The notes under the pieces are model-generated. The model was not told the DNA's origin and searched no databases. It saw nothing but the letters and a program-made list of their open reading frames with translations. 64,000 nt of DNA from Spirillospora albida (lineage in GTDB: Bacteria; Actinomycetota; Actinomycetes; Streptosporangiales; Streptosporangiaceae). The translations under genes were made by a program, and so were the position numbers. Positions 34,813 to 42,402 of the stretch are shown here, one piece after another; position 1 is the first letter of the stretch; every line of letters starts with the position of its first letter. The stretch is from assembly GCF_000718255.1 (NCBI RefSeq), contig NZ_JOFJ01000001.1, forward strand, positions 451,390 through 515,389, written 5' to 3'.

Positions 34813-35195
34813 CGACGGCCCGCCGGGACGCTGTACGGCAGGCGCTGGCGCGCTGCGACGGGTTCCGCAGCGCGCAGGACCTTTACGCCGACCTGCGTTC
34901 GGATGGCTCGAAGATCGGCCTCACCACGGTGTACCGGGCGCTGCAGGCGCTCAGCGACTCCGGTGAGGTCGACGTGCTGCGCACCGACGAGGGCGAGGCC
35001 GTCTACCGCGCCTGCCAGACCGTGCAGCACCACCACCACCTGGTCTGCCGCGACTGCGGCAAGACGGTGGAGGTCGAGGGCCCCGCCGTGGAGAGCTGGG
35101 CCGACACCATCGGCGCCGAGCACGGCTTCGTCGACGTCACGCACACGGTCGAGGTCTTCGGCACCTGCGGCGGCTGCGCCAAGCCCTCCGCCTAG
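34809..35195 (+). CDS. zur: Fur-family zinc uptake regulator
   Basis: The product has 128 residues from ATG 34809, overlapping the znuB stop. The winged helix contains GFRSAQDLYADLRSDGSKIG, then LTTVYRALQALSDSGEVDVL. The metal sites include HHHHLVCRDCGKTVEVEG (regulatory and structural Cys/His) and the C-terminal CGGC. Together with the operator in front of znuA this makes a self-repressing zinc circuit: at sufficient zinc, Zur-Zn shuts off both uptake genes and its own gene. Confidence 0.95.
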   Translation: MTTARRDAVRQALARCDGFRSAQDLYADLRSDGSKIGLTTVYRALQALSDSGEVDVLRTDEGEAVYRACQTVQHHHHLVCRDCGKTVEVEGPAVESWADTIGAEHGFVDVTHTVEVFGTCGGCAKPSA

Positions 35196-35323
35196 GAGGC
35201 CACCCGGCCCGTCCGCACCGGCCGCCGTCTCGGCCGTCGGCGGCCGGGATCATCGCGAGCGAAGCGGGACCCCGACCGCGCAGCGATCCTCAAGACGAGC
35301 CGGAGCGGTGCGGCGACCGCGGG

Positions 35324-36124
35324 TCAAGCACCGCCCGACGCCGTGGGGACCTCGTTGGGCACCGCTCCGCCGTAGCGGCGGTCGCGCGAGGCGTAGAGCT
35401 CGCAGGCGTGCCAGAAGTGGCGGCGGTCGAAGTCGGGCCAGAGGGTGTCGAGGAACACCATCTCCGCGTAGGCCGACTGCCAGAGCAGGAAGTTGGACGT
35501 GCGCTGCTCCCCCGACGACCGCAGGAACAGGTCGACGTCCGGGATGCCCGGTTCGTCGAGGTAGCGGGCGAAGACCTTCTCGGTGATCTTGTCGGGGTTG
35601 AGCCGCCCGTCCCGGACGTCCCTGGCGATGGCCGCCGCGGCGTCGGCGATCTCGGCGCGGCCCCCGTAGTTCACGCAGAACTGGAGCGTCAGGACCTTGT
35701 TGCCGCGGGTCATCTCCTCGGCCGTCTCCAGCTCGCTGATGACGCTGCGCCACAGCCGCGGCCGGCGGCCGGCCCACCGCACCCGGACGCCCATCGCGTT
35801 CAGCTGGTCGCGGCGGCGGCGGATGACGTCCCGGTTGAAGCCCATGAGGAAGCGCACCTCGTCCGGCGACCGCTTCCAGTTCTCGGTGGAGAACGCGTAA
35901 GCCGACAGGTAGGGGACGCCGAGCTCGATCGCGCCCATGACCACGTCGAAGAGCGAGTCCTCGCCGCGCTTGTGGCCCTCGGTGCGCGGCAGCCCGCGCT
36001 CCTTCGCCCACCGGCCGTTGCCGTCCATGACGATGGCGACGTGCCTCGGCACGAGGTCGGCCGGGATCGGCGGCGGGAGGGCCCCGTCGCGGTGCGGATC
36101 CGGCGGCGTGACGGCCCTGCTCAA
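35324..36124 (-). CDS. uppS: Isoprenyl transferase (cis-prenyltransferase, UPP synthase type)
   Basis: The product has 266 residues. No ATG or GTG fits near the conserved N-terminus; TTG 36124 overlaps the recO stop as TTGA and is the likely start. Motifs: HVAIVMDGNGRWAKERGLPR with the catalytic Asp, GHKRGEDSL, LSAYAFSTENWKRS and the C-terminal DLFLRSSGEQRTSNFLLWQS. It extends an allylic diphosphate with isopentenyl diphosphate in cis to make the lipid carrier for cell-wall synthesis; actinobacteria may have a second such enzyme with a different chain length, so the exact product is open. Translationally coupled to recO. Confidence 0.93.
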   Translation of the reverse strand: MSRAVTPPDPHRDGALPPPIPADLVPRHVAIVMDGNGRWAKERGLPRTEGHKRGEDSLFDVVMGAIELGVPYLSAYAFSTENWKRSPDEVRFLMGFNRDVIRRRRDQLNAMGVRVRWAGRRPRLWRSVISELETAEEMTRGNKVLTLQFCVNYGGRAEIADAAAAIARDVRDGRLNPDKITEKVFARYLDEPGIPDVDLFLRSSGEQRTSNFLLWQSAYAEMVFLDTLWPDFDRRHFWHACELYASRDRRYGGAVPNEVPTASGGA

Positions 36125-36918
36125 ACTGTCTCCCTGGTGATCGGTTCGTCGTCCGCGGCGGTGCCCGCCGGGTCGCCGGCGTCGTCCGGGCCGCGCTCGA
36201 CGTGGCGCAGTGACCGGATGCCGTGCTCCAGATGCCATTGCAGGTACGCGGCGACGAGGCCGCTGCACTCGGCGCGGTAGCGGGCCTCGCTTCCGTCCGC
36301 GTACTCCCAGTCGCCGCGCAGCAGCGCCAGCATCAGCGCGAACGTGGGCGGCGCGGGGGTCGCGGCGCCGGGCTGGCGGCAGTTCGCGCAGACCGCGCCG
36401 CCCGCCGCGATCGCGAAGCCGCGCAGCCCGCCGCGCGTCCCGCAGCGGCAGCACTCGTCCAGCGCGGGGGCCCACCCGGCGACCGACAGCGACCGCAGCA
36501 GGAAGGCGTCCAGGACGAGCCGGGGGTCGTGGTCGCGCTCGGCGAGCGTGCGCAGGCCGCCCAGCAGCAGGAGGAACTGCCGCAGCGCGGGCTCGCCCTC
36601 CTCCGCGGTGAGCCTCTCGGCGGTCTCCAGCATCGCGGTGCCGGCCGTGTAGCGGGGGTAGTCGGTGACGAGCCGCTCGCCGTAGGGGCGGAGGGTCTCC
36701 GCCTGCGTGATCAGGTCGAGGGAGCGGCGCTCGTACAGCTGGAGGTCGACGTGGGTGAACGGTTCGAGGCGCGCGCCGAACCGCGACTTCGTCTTGCGGA
36801 CCCCCTTGGCCGCGGCGCGGATCCGGCCGGTGCGCCGGGTCAGCACCGTCACGATCCGGTCGGCCTCGCCCAGCTTCTGGGTGCGCAGGACGATGCCTTC
36901 GTCGCGGTAGAGGGTCAC
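36121..36918 (-). CDS. recO: DNA repair protein RecO
   Basis: The product has 265 residues from GTG 36918, with GGGAG nine bases before. The N-terminal OB fold starts VTLYRDEGIVLRTQKLGEAD, followed by GRIRAAAKGVRKTKSRFGAR. The zinc-binding C-terminal domain has CCRCGTRGG and CANCRQPG. RecO loads RecA on SSB-coated DNA with RecR. The recO-uppS order is the common actinobacterial one, with leuA further on, here separated by the M4 peptidase pair. Confidence 0.94.
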   Translation of the reverse strand: MTLYRDEGIVLRTQKLGEADRIVTVLTRRTGRIRAAAKGVRKTKSRFGARLEPFTHVDLQLYERRSLDLITQAETLRPYGERLVTDYPRYTAGTAMLETAERLTAEEGEPALRQFLLLLGGLRTLAERDHDPRLVLDAFLLRSLSVAGWAPALDECCRCGTRGGLRGFAIAAGGAVCANCRQPGAATPAPPTFALMLALLRGDWEYADGSEARYRAECSGLVAAYLQWHLEHGIRSLRHVERGPDDAGDPAGTAADDEPITRETV

Positions 36919-37102
36919 CCGTTCATTCTCCCGCACGTCACGCCGTGCATCGGCGCCTCATCCGACATCTCCCCATAAACCACACACGTCCCGGCCGCGA
37001 TGGCGGCACGTTGCGCGATCATCACGTAAGGTGACCGGAAGCGGACGCTCCGGCGGGGTGGAAATCGTGGCCTGGTCCACTCCGAGGTGGCAGCGTGGCG
37101 GC

Positions 37103-38131
37103 ATGAGATGCACCATCGTGCCGCCGCACATGCTGGAGCGACTCGCCGGCGATGCCGCCGACCCCGCGCTGCGCGACCGCGCCCGGCACACGCTGGCCCT
37201 CACGTCCGCGCAGTTCACCGAGCGCCGAACGCTCGCGCCCGCGCCGCCCGCGCCCGCGGAGGACTTCGTCCCCCGCCGCACGATCCACGACGCGGAGCAC
37301 CGGGAGGAGCTGCCCGGGCGCACCGTCCGCGCCGAGGGCGGCCCCGCCACCGGCGACGCCGACGTCGACCGGTCCTACGACTGGCTCGGCATCACCTTCG
37401 ACTTCTTCGAGACCGTGTACCGGCGCAACTCCATCGACGGCGCCGGGCTGGAGATGATCTCGACCGTCCACTACGGCGACCGGTACCAGAACGCCTTCTG
37501 GAACGGCCGGCAGATGGTCTACGGCGACGGCGACGGCGTGATCTTCACCGCGTTCACCGGCCCGCTCGACGTCACCGGGCACGAGCTCGTCCACGGCATC
37601 ACGCAGTACACCGCGAACCTGGAGTACTACGGGCAGTCCGGCGCGCTGAACGAGTCCATGTCGGACGTGTTCGGCTCGCTGATCAAGCAGCGGCACCTCG
37701 GCCACACCGCCGACCGGGCCGACTGGCTGATCGGCCAGGGCCTGCTCGCGGAGGGCGTCGCGGGGGTCGCGCTGCGGTCGCTGAAGGAGCCCGGGACGGC
37801 CTACGACGACCCGCGGATCGGCAAGGACCCGCAGCCCGGCCACATGGACGACTACGTCGAGACCTACCGCGACAACGGCGGCGTCCACATCAACTCGGGC
37901 ATTCCCAACCGCGCCTTCCACCTCGCGGCCACGGCCATCGGCGGGAACGCGTGGGAGAAGGCCGGGCGCGTCTGGTACGACACGCTCACCGGGGGCGCCC
38001 TGAGCACGACCATCGAGTTCGCCGCGTTCGCCGCGGAGACCGTCCGGACCGCCGCGCGTCTCTACGGCGACACGGCGGCCGAGACGGAGGCGGTGCGGAA
38101 CGCGTGGAGGGGGGTAGGCGTCATCAGGTGA
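37103..38131 (+). CDS. Protealysin-like M4 family metallopeptidase
   Basis: The product has 342 residues from ATG 37103. The short N-terminal propeptide begins MRCTIVPPHML, the P-P-H motif typical of protealysin precursors, and there is no signal peptide, so it is probably cytoplasmic or exported by a non-classical route. The zinc site is HELVH (160-164) plus Glu184 in ALNESMSDVFG; the catalytic Glu is 161. The transition-state His is in NGGVHINSGIPNRAFHLAA. Conserved YGDGDGVIF and DVTGHELVHG surround the active site. It overlaps by 4 bases the gene for an emfourin-like inhibitor, so enzyme and inhibitor are made together. Confidence 0.93.
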   Translation: MRCTIVPPHMLERLAGDAADPALRDRARHTLALTSAQFTERRTLAPAPPAPAEDFVPRRTIHDAEHREELPGRTVRAEGGPATGDADVDRSYDWLGITFDFFETVYRRNSIDGAGLEMISTVHYGDRYQNAFWNGRQMVYGDGDGVIFTAFTGPLDVTGHELVHGITQYTANLEYYGQSGALNESMSDVFGSLIKQRHLGHTADRADWLIGQGLLAEGVAGVALRSLKEPGTAYDDPRIGKDPQPGHMDDYVETYRDNGGVHINSGIPNRAFHLAATAIGGNAWEKAGRVWYDTLTGGALSTTIEFAAFAAETVRTAARLYGDTAAETEAVRNAWRGVGVIR

Positions 38132-38382
38132 AAGTCTCCATTGTCCGGACCGGCGGTTTCGCCGGGATCGAACGGCGCGCCCAGTCGGACAGCGCGGGCG
38201 ACCCCCTGCTCGCCCGCCTCGTCGACAGGGTCGACCTCCGCGCGGTGCCGCCCCCCGGCCGGATCCCCGACCAGTTCCTGTACGAGATCGACATCGACGG
38301 CGAGTGCGCGGTCGTCGGCGAGGCCCAGCTCAGCGGCCCCCTCCGCGAACTGGTCCACCACGTCCTCGGCCGCGCCGGCTGA
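38128..38382 (+). CDS. Emfourin-type inhibitor of the M4 peptidase
   Basis: The product has 84 residues from GTG 38128, which overlaps the peptidase stop (GTGA). The sequence opens VKVSIVRTGGFAGIERRAQS, matching the start of emfourin, the proteinaceous inhibitor genetically linked to protealysin genes. It continues with PDQFLYEIDIDGE and a C-terminal helix LRELVHHVLGR. No signal peptide, as for its partner. The role as a tight-binding inhibitor is inferred from family and gene pairing. Confidence 0.88.
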   Translation: MKVSIVRTGGFAGIERRAQSDSAGDPLLARLVDRVDLRAVPPPGRIPDQFLYEIDIDGECAVVGEAQLSGPLRELVHHVLGRAG

Positions 38383-38393
38383 CCCGAACGGCG

Positions 38394-38426
38394 CCGGCCC
38401 CGGCACGCGGTGCGCGCCGGGGCCGG
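38394..38426. terminator. Bidirectional terminator between emfourin and leuA
   Basis: CCGGCCCCGGC (38394-38404) pairs with GCCGGGGCCGG (38416-38426) around an 11-base loop; the flanking genes converge. Confidence 0.8.
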
Positions 38427-38438
38427 TACGTCGCGTGC

Positions 38439-40148
38439 CTACTCGGCGGCGCGGGCCACCCGGTTCACGGCCGACAGGATCGCCTTCAGCGAGGCGGTGA
38501 CGATGTTGCCGTCGATGCCGACGCCCCACACCGTGCGCCCGTCGACATCGCACTCGACGTAGGCGGCGGCGCGGGCGTCGCCGCCGGCGCTCAGCGCGTG
38601 CTCGGTGTAGTCCAGGACGCGGACGCCGATCCCCACGGACGCGAGCGCGTCGGTGAACGCGGACACCGGGCCGTTCCCGACACCGTCGATCTCGCGGATC
38701 TCCCCCGCCATCCGGACGTCGCAGCTGATCGCGTCCTTCTCGTCCACCCGCGAGGTGGAGCGGTGCGCGAGCAGCCCGACGCGCGGGCCGTTGGCCAGGA
38801 ACTCCGACTCGAAGATCTCCCACATGCGCTCGGCGGTGACCTCGCCGCCCTCGCTGTCGGTGTGCTCCTGCACCACCCGGGAGAACTCGATCTGCAGTCG
38901 CCGCGGCAGCTCCAGCGAGTGCTCGGTCTTCATGATGTAGGCGACGCCGCCCTTGCCGGACTGGCTGTTCACCCGGATCACGGCCTCGTACGTCCGGCCG
39001 ACGTCGTGCGGGTCGATCGGCAGGTACGGGACCTCCCAGCGGAAGTCCTCGACCGGGACGCCTGCCGCGGCGGCGTCCGCCTTCAGGTGGTCGAACCCCT
39101 TGTTGATGGCGTCCTGGTGCGACCCGGAGAACGCCGTGTAGACCAGGTCGCCGCCGTAGGGGTGGCGCTCGTGGACGGGCAGCTGGTTGCAGTACTCGAC
39201 CGTCCGGCGGATCTCGTCGATGTCGGAGAAGTCGATCTGCGGGTCGACGCCCTGCGTGAACAGGTTCAGGCCGAGGGTGACCAGGCAGACGTTGCCGGTG
39301 CGCTCGCCGTTGCCGAACAGGCAGCCCTCGATGCGGTCGGCGCCCGCCTGGTAGCCCAGCTCGGCGGCGGCGACGGCGGTGCCGCGGTCGTTGTGCGGGT
39401 GCAGCGACAGAACGATGGAGTCCCGGTAGGCCAGGTTCCGGTTCATCCACTCGATCTGGTCGGCGTACACGTTCGGGGTCGCCATCTCCACCGTCGCCGG
39501 CAGGTTGACGATGACCTTCCGGTCCGGGGTGGGCTTCCACACCTCGTTGACGGCGTTGCAGACCTCGACGGCGTACTCCAGCTCCGTGCCGGTGAACGAC
39601 TCGGGCGAGTACTCGAAGAAGATCTCGGTGTCGCCCATGTCCTCGGCGAGCTTGGCGCACAGCTTCGCGCCCTCCACCGCGATCGCGGTGATGCCGTCCC
39701 TGTCCTGCCCGAACACCACGCGCCGCTGCAACGTGCTGGTCGAGTTGTACAGGTGGACGATCGCCTGCTTCGCGCCGCGGACGGCCTCGAAGGTCCGCTC
39801 GATCAGCTCGGGCCGGGCCTGCGTCAGGACCTGGATGACGACGTCGTCCGGGACGCGGCCCTCGTCGATGATCTGCCGGACGAAGTCGTAGTCGGTCTGG
39901 CTGGCCGCCGGGAACCCGACCTCGATCTCCTTGTAGCCCATCCGTACCAGCAGCTCGAACATCTTGAGCTTGCGGTGGGAGTCCATCGGGTCGATCAGGG
40001 CCTGGTTGCCGTCCCGCAGGTCGACCGCGCACCAGCGCGGGGCCTCGGTGATCACCTTGTCGGGCCAGGTGCGGTCGGTCAGCGCGACCGGCTGGAACGC
40101 CCGGTAGCGCTGGAACGGCATGCCGGACGGTTGCTGCTGCGAAGACAT
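38439..40148 (-). CDS. leuA: 2-isopropylmalate synthase
   Basis: The product has 569 residues from ATG 40148. It condenses acetyl-CoA with 2-oxoisovalerate, the first committed step of leucine synthesis. The TIM barrel opens with WCAVDLRDGNQALIDPMDSH (catalytic Arg and metal Asp), then LHPHNDRGTAVAAAELGYQ with metal-binding His residues and GCLFGNGERTGNVCLVT. The C-terminal regulatory domain (about 440-569, with GNGPVSAFTDAL and YVECDVDGRTVWGVG) gives leucine feedback inhibition. Upstream on the same strand is a Leu-rich leader peptide with alternative hairpins, so transcription is probably also attenuated by charged tRNA-Leu. Confidence 0.97.
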   Translation of the reverse strand: MSSQQQPSGMPFQRYRAFQPVALTDRTWPDKVITEAPRWCAVDLRDGNQALIDPMDSHRKLKMFELLVRMGYKEIEVGFPAASQTDYDFVRQIIDEGRVPDDVVIQVLTQARPELIERTFEAVRGAKQAIVHLYNSTSTLQRRVVFGQDRDGITAIAVEGAKLCAKLAEDMGDTEIFFEYSPESFTGTELEYAVEVCNAVNEVWKPTPDRKVIVNLPATVEMATPNVYADQIEWMNRNLAYRDSIVLSLHPHNDRGTAVAAAELGYQAGADRIEGCLFGNGERTGNVCLVTLGLNLFTQGVDPQIDFSDIDEIRRTVEYCNQLPVHERHPYGGDLVYTAFSGSHQDAINKGFDHLKADAAAAGVPVEDFRWEVPYLPIDPHDVGRTYEAVIRVNSQSGKGGVAYIMKTEHSLELPRRLQIEFSRVVQEHTDSEGGEVTAERMWEIFESEFLANGPRVGLLAHRSTSRVDEKDAISCDVRMAGEIREIDGVGNGPVSAFTDALASVGIGVRVLDYTEHALSAGGDARAAAYVECDVDGRTVWGVGIDGNIVTASLKAILSAVNRVARAAE

Positions 40149-40176
40149 CTCGGGGTGTGTCCCTCTGCTCGGAATC

Positions 40177-40244
40177 CTGCGGCCGACGTCCACGTCAAAG
40201 TCCCGCAGCGAGGGAGCCGACCTGTTTACAGGCCCCCGCTGCGG
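40177..40244 (-). promoter_or_regulatory. Transcription attenuator of leuA (mutually exclusive hairpins)
   Basis: In the transcript, segment 1 CCGCAGCG (40244-40237, inside the leader frame) can pair with segment 2 CGCTGCGG (40210-40203). Segment 2 can instead pair with segment 3 CCGCAG (40182-40177), a fold that also contains the inner stem GACGT/ACGTC (40096-type loop at 40085-40096 is not involved; the inner arms are 40185-40189 and 40192-40196). This is the classic layout: a ribosome stalled on the first leader Leu codons favours 1:2 (antitermination), while one that reaches the leader stop covers segment 1 and lets 2:3 form. No U run follows segment 3. Confidence 0.7.
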
Positions 40245-40273
40245 CCGCTAAGGAGGAGCAGCTCACGCGACAC
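40226..40273 (-). CDS. leuA leader peptide
   Basis: A 15-residue frame, MSRELLLLSGRSGGL, starting at GTG 40273 and ending at TAA 40226-40228. It has four consecutive Leu codons (CTG CTC CTC CTT) and a last Leu codon just before the stop. It lies 77 bases upstream of leuA and overlaps the first arm of the attenuator hairpin. The Leu run in exactly this place is what a ribosome-mediated attenuation leader requires. No obvious Shine-Dalgarno sequence, as in other actinobacterial leader peptides. Confidence 0.75.
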   Translation of the reverse strand: MSRELLLLSGRSGGL

Positions 40274-40457
40274 GCCTGCCAAGCTAACAGATGCCATCCG
40301 GGCTACGGAAACCGCATCCCGCATGCTGAGACGTCAACCGCCTCCCCCGTCTCTGGAACGATCCTCACCCTCCAGCGCATTCCTGAAACCCCGCCGCCCC
40401 CGGAGCCCCGGGGCGCCGCTGCCGGACGGCGGTGGGACGCACGATTAGGCTGGGGGC

Positions 40458-41045
40458 ATGGCCGATGACCCCGGTCCCGGTGCGGACGCCGGACGTCCGC
40501 GACCGTCGTTCCTGCCGCCCGAGCAGGGACCGCCGCCCGCCGCCGGCGCGCACACCGCCCCCGCCGCCGCGCCGCCCCGGTCCGGCGGCGCCTGGGGCAT
40601 CGCGATGATCCTCACGGCGACGGCGCTGCTCGTGTCGGCGTTCCTGCCGTGGGCCCGCGCCGAGATGGTCGTCGAGCTGCTCGGCCGGCCCGTCACCCGC
40701 GACCTCGGCAGCCTCGCCGGGATCGAGGCCGACGGCCTCGTCCTCGCCGTCCCCGTCCTCGCGGTCGTCGCCATCGGGCTCGCGTTCTGGGACACCGTCG
40801 TCCGGGACGCCCGCGTCGGGTCCCTCGCCGCCGTGCCCGGCGCCCTCGCGCTGCTCGCCTGCGGCCTGTTCGTGCTGCGGCTCGGCGACGTGCGGGACAA
40901 CGCCCCCGGGCTCGGCCTGGAGGTCGGCTACCGGATCACCGTCCGGTACGGCTGGTACGCCGCGGTCGGCGCGTCGCTGGCGCTGATGGCGATCGCCCTC
41001 GCCCGCCCCCTCGCCGACCGCCTCACGCGCACCGGTCAGTCGTAG
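40458..41045 (+). CDS. Four-helix membrane protein, unknown function
   Basis: The product has 195 residues. The first 43 residues are Pro/Ala-rich and presumably cytoplasmic and disordered (PSFLPPEQGPPPAAGAH). Four transmembrane helices follow: WGIAMILTATALLVSAFLPW, LVLAVPVLAVVAIGLAFW, SLAAVPGALALLACGLFVL and YGWYAAVGASLALMAIALA. The A-F-L-P-W motif after helix 1 is common in small actinobacterial membrane proteins with no assigned role. Its 3' end overlaps that of the convergent era gene by 10 bases. Confidence 0.8.
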   Translation: MADDPGPGADAGRPRPSFLPPEQGPPPAAGAHTAPAAAPPRSGGAWGIAMILTATALLVSAFLPWARAEMVVELLGRPVTRDLGSLAGIEADGLVLAVPVLAVVAIGLAFWDTVVRDARVGSLAAVPGALALLACGLFVLRLGDVRDNAPGLGLEVGYRITVRYGWYAAVGASLALMAIALARPLADRLTRTGQS

Positions 41046-41947
41046 AACCCGAGCCGCCGCAGCTGCTTCGGATCGCGCTGCCAGTCGCGCAGCACGCTGA
41101 CCCGCAGGTCCAGGAACACCTTCGTGCCGAGCAGCGCCTCGATCTGGCGCCGGGCCGCGGCGCCCACCTCCCGGAGCCGCGTCCCCTTGTGCCCGATGAT
41201 GATGCCCTTCTGGCTGGGCCGCTCCACGTACAGGTGCGCGTACACGTCGACGAGGTCGTCCCTGCCCTCGCGCGGCGCCATCTCGTCCACGACGACGGCG
41301 ATCGAGTGCGGCAGCTCGTCCCGGACGCCCTCCAGCGCCGCCTCGCGGATCAGCTCCGCGACGAGGACCTGCTCCGGCTCGTCCGTGAGGTCGCCCTCCG
41401 GGTAGAGGGCCATCCCCTCCGGCAGGTGCCCGATGAGCAGGTCGCCCACGAGGCCCACCTGGAAGCCGTCGGCCGCCGAACACGGCACGATGTCGGCGAA
41501 CTCCCCCAGCCTCCCCACGGCGAGGAGCTGCTCCGCGATCTGCTCGGGCGACGCCAGGTCGGTCTTCGTGACGATCGCGACGACCGGTGTCCGCTTCACC
41601 CCCGCCAGCTCCCGCGCGATGTACCGGTCACCGGGCCCGACCGGCTGGTCGGCCGGCACGCAGAACCCGATCACGTCCACCTCGGTCAGCGTCGACCGCA
41701 CCAGGCTGTCGAGCCGCTCCCCCAGCAGCGTCCGCGGCTTGTGCAGCCCCGGCGTGTCGACGACGACGAGCTGCGCGTCCGGCCGGTGCACGATGCCGCG
41801 GATCGTCCGCCGCGTCGTCTGCGGCCGGCTGCTGGTGATCGCCACCTTGGTCCCGACCAGCGCGTTCATCAACGTCGACTTGCCGACATTGGGCCGTCCG
41901 ATGAAACAGGCGAACCCGGCACGATGGCCCTCTCCCAGCATGGTCAC
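41036..41947 (-). CDS. era: GTPase Era
   Basis: The product has 303 residues. The G domain has G1 IGRPNVGKSTLMNAL (17-31), G3 VVDTPGLHKP, G4 TKTD and G5 CSA. The C-terminal KH domain contains GIIIGHKGTRLREVGAAARR and ends FLDLRVSVLRDWQRDP. Era binds the 3' end of 16S rRNA and helps assemble the 30S subunit. In this genome region it is close to ybeY, phoH and the CNNM/CBS gene, as in most actinobacteria, with the cytidine-deaminase-like gene in between. Confidence 0.96.
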   Translation of the reverse strand: MTMLGEGHRAGFACFIGRPNVGKSTLMNALVGTKVAITSSRPQTTRRTIRGIVHRPDAQLVVVDTPGLHKPRTLLGERLDSLVRSTLTEVDVIGFCVPADQPVGPGDRYIARELAGVKRTPVVAIVTKTDLASPEQIAEQLLAVGRLGEFADIVPCSAADGFQVGLVGDLLIGHLPEGMALYPEGDLTDEPEQVLVAELIREAALEGVRDELPHSIAVVVDEMAPREGRDDLVDVYAHLYVERPSQKGIIIGHKGTRLREVGAAARRQIEALLGTKVFLDLRVSVLRDWQRDPKQLRRLGFYD

Positions 41948-42063
41948 CGGTCAATTGTCGCCTACCCGCCACGGTGAACGAGCCCGTGACCGGCACGGCG
42001 ACCGGGCACGCGCGCCGGGGGTCGCGGACGCGTCAGGCCGCCGCTCCCCGTACGCTGGGCGTC

Positions 42064-42402
42064 GTGAGCGAGCTGAACGCCGAGGACGCGAAGATCATTA
42101 CTCTGGCGCGGTCGTCCCGGGCCCGGAACGGTGCCGCCGAGGGCGCCGCCGTCCGCGACGAGATGGGCCGCACCTACACCGCGACGAGCGTGGACCTGCC
42201 GTCCCTGAAGCTGTCGGCCCTCGCCGTCGCCGTCGCCATGGCCGTCTCGTCCGGCGCCGACGGCCTGGAGGCCGCCGCGCTCGTCACGACCGCCGGGACC
42301 GCCGACCCGGCCGACGTCGCCGCCGTCCGCGACCTGGGCCCGAAGGCCCCCGTGCTGGTGACCGCCCCCAACGGCGAACTCCAGACCGTCCTGCCCGCCT
42401 AG
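42064..42402 (+). CDS. Cytidine-deaminase-like protein lacking the zinc-binding residues
   Basis: The product has 112 residues from GTG 42064. The fold is that of a small cytidine deaminase: KIITLARSSRARNGAAEGAA, VRDEMGRTYTATSVDLPSLK, then LSALAVAVAMAVSSGADGLE and AAALVTTAGTADP. The catalytic H/C-A-E motif is replaced (VDLPSLKLSALAVAVA carries no Cys, His or Glu) and the P-C-x-x-C pair is absent, so deaminase activity is not expected. Such proteins between era and the CNNM/CBS gene are conserved in actinobacteria and often misannotated as cytidine deaminase. It overlaps the 3' end of the convergent CNNM/CBS gene by 4 bases. Confidence 0.8.
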   Translation: MSELNAEDAKIITLARSSRARNGAAEGAAVRDEMGRTYTATSVDLPSLKLSALAVAVAMAVSSGADGLEAAALVTTAGTADPADVAAVRDLGPKAPVLVTAPNGELQTVLPA

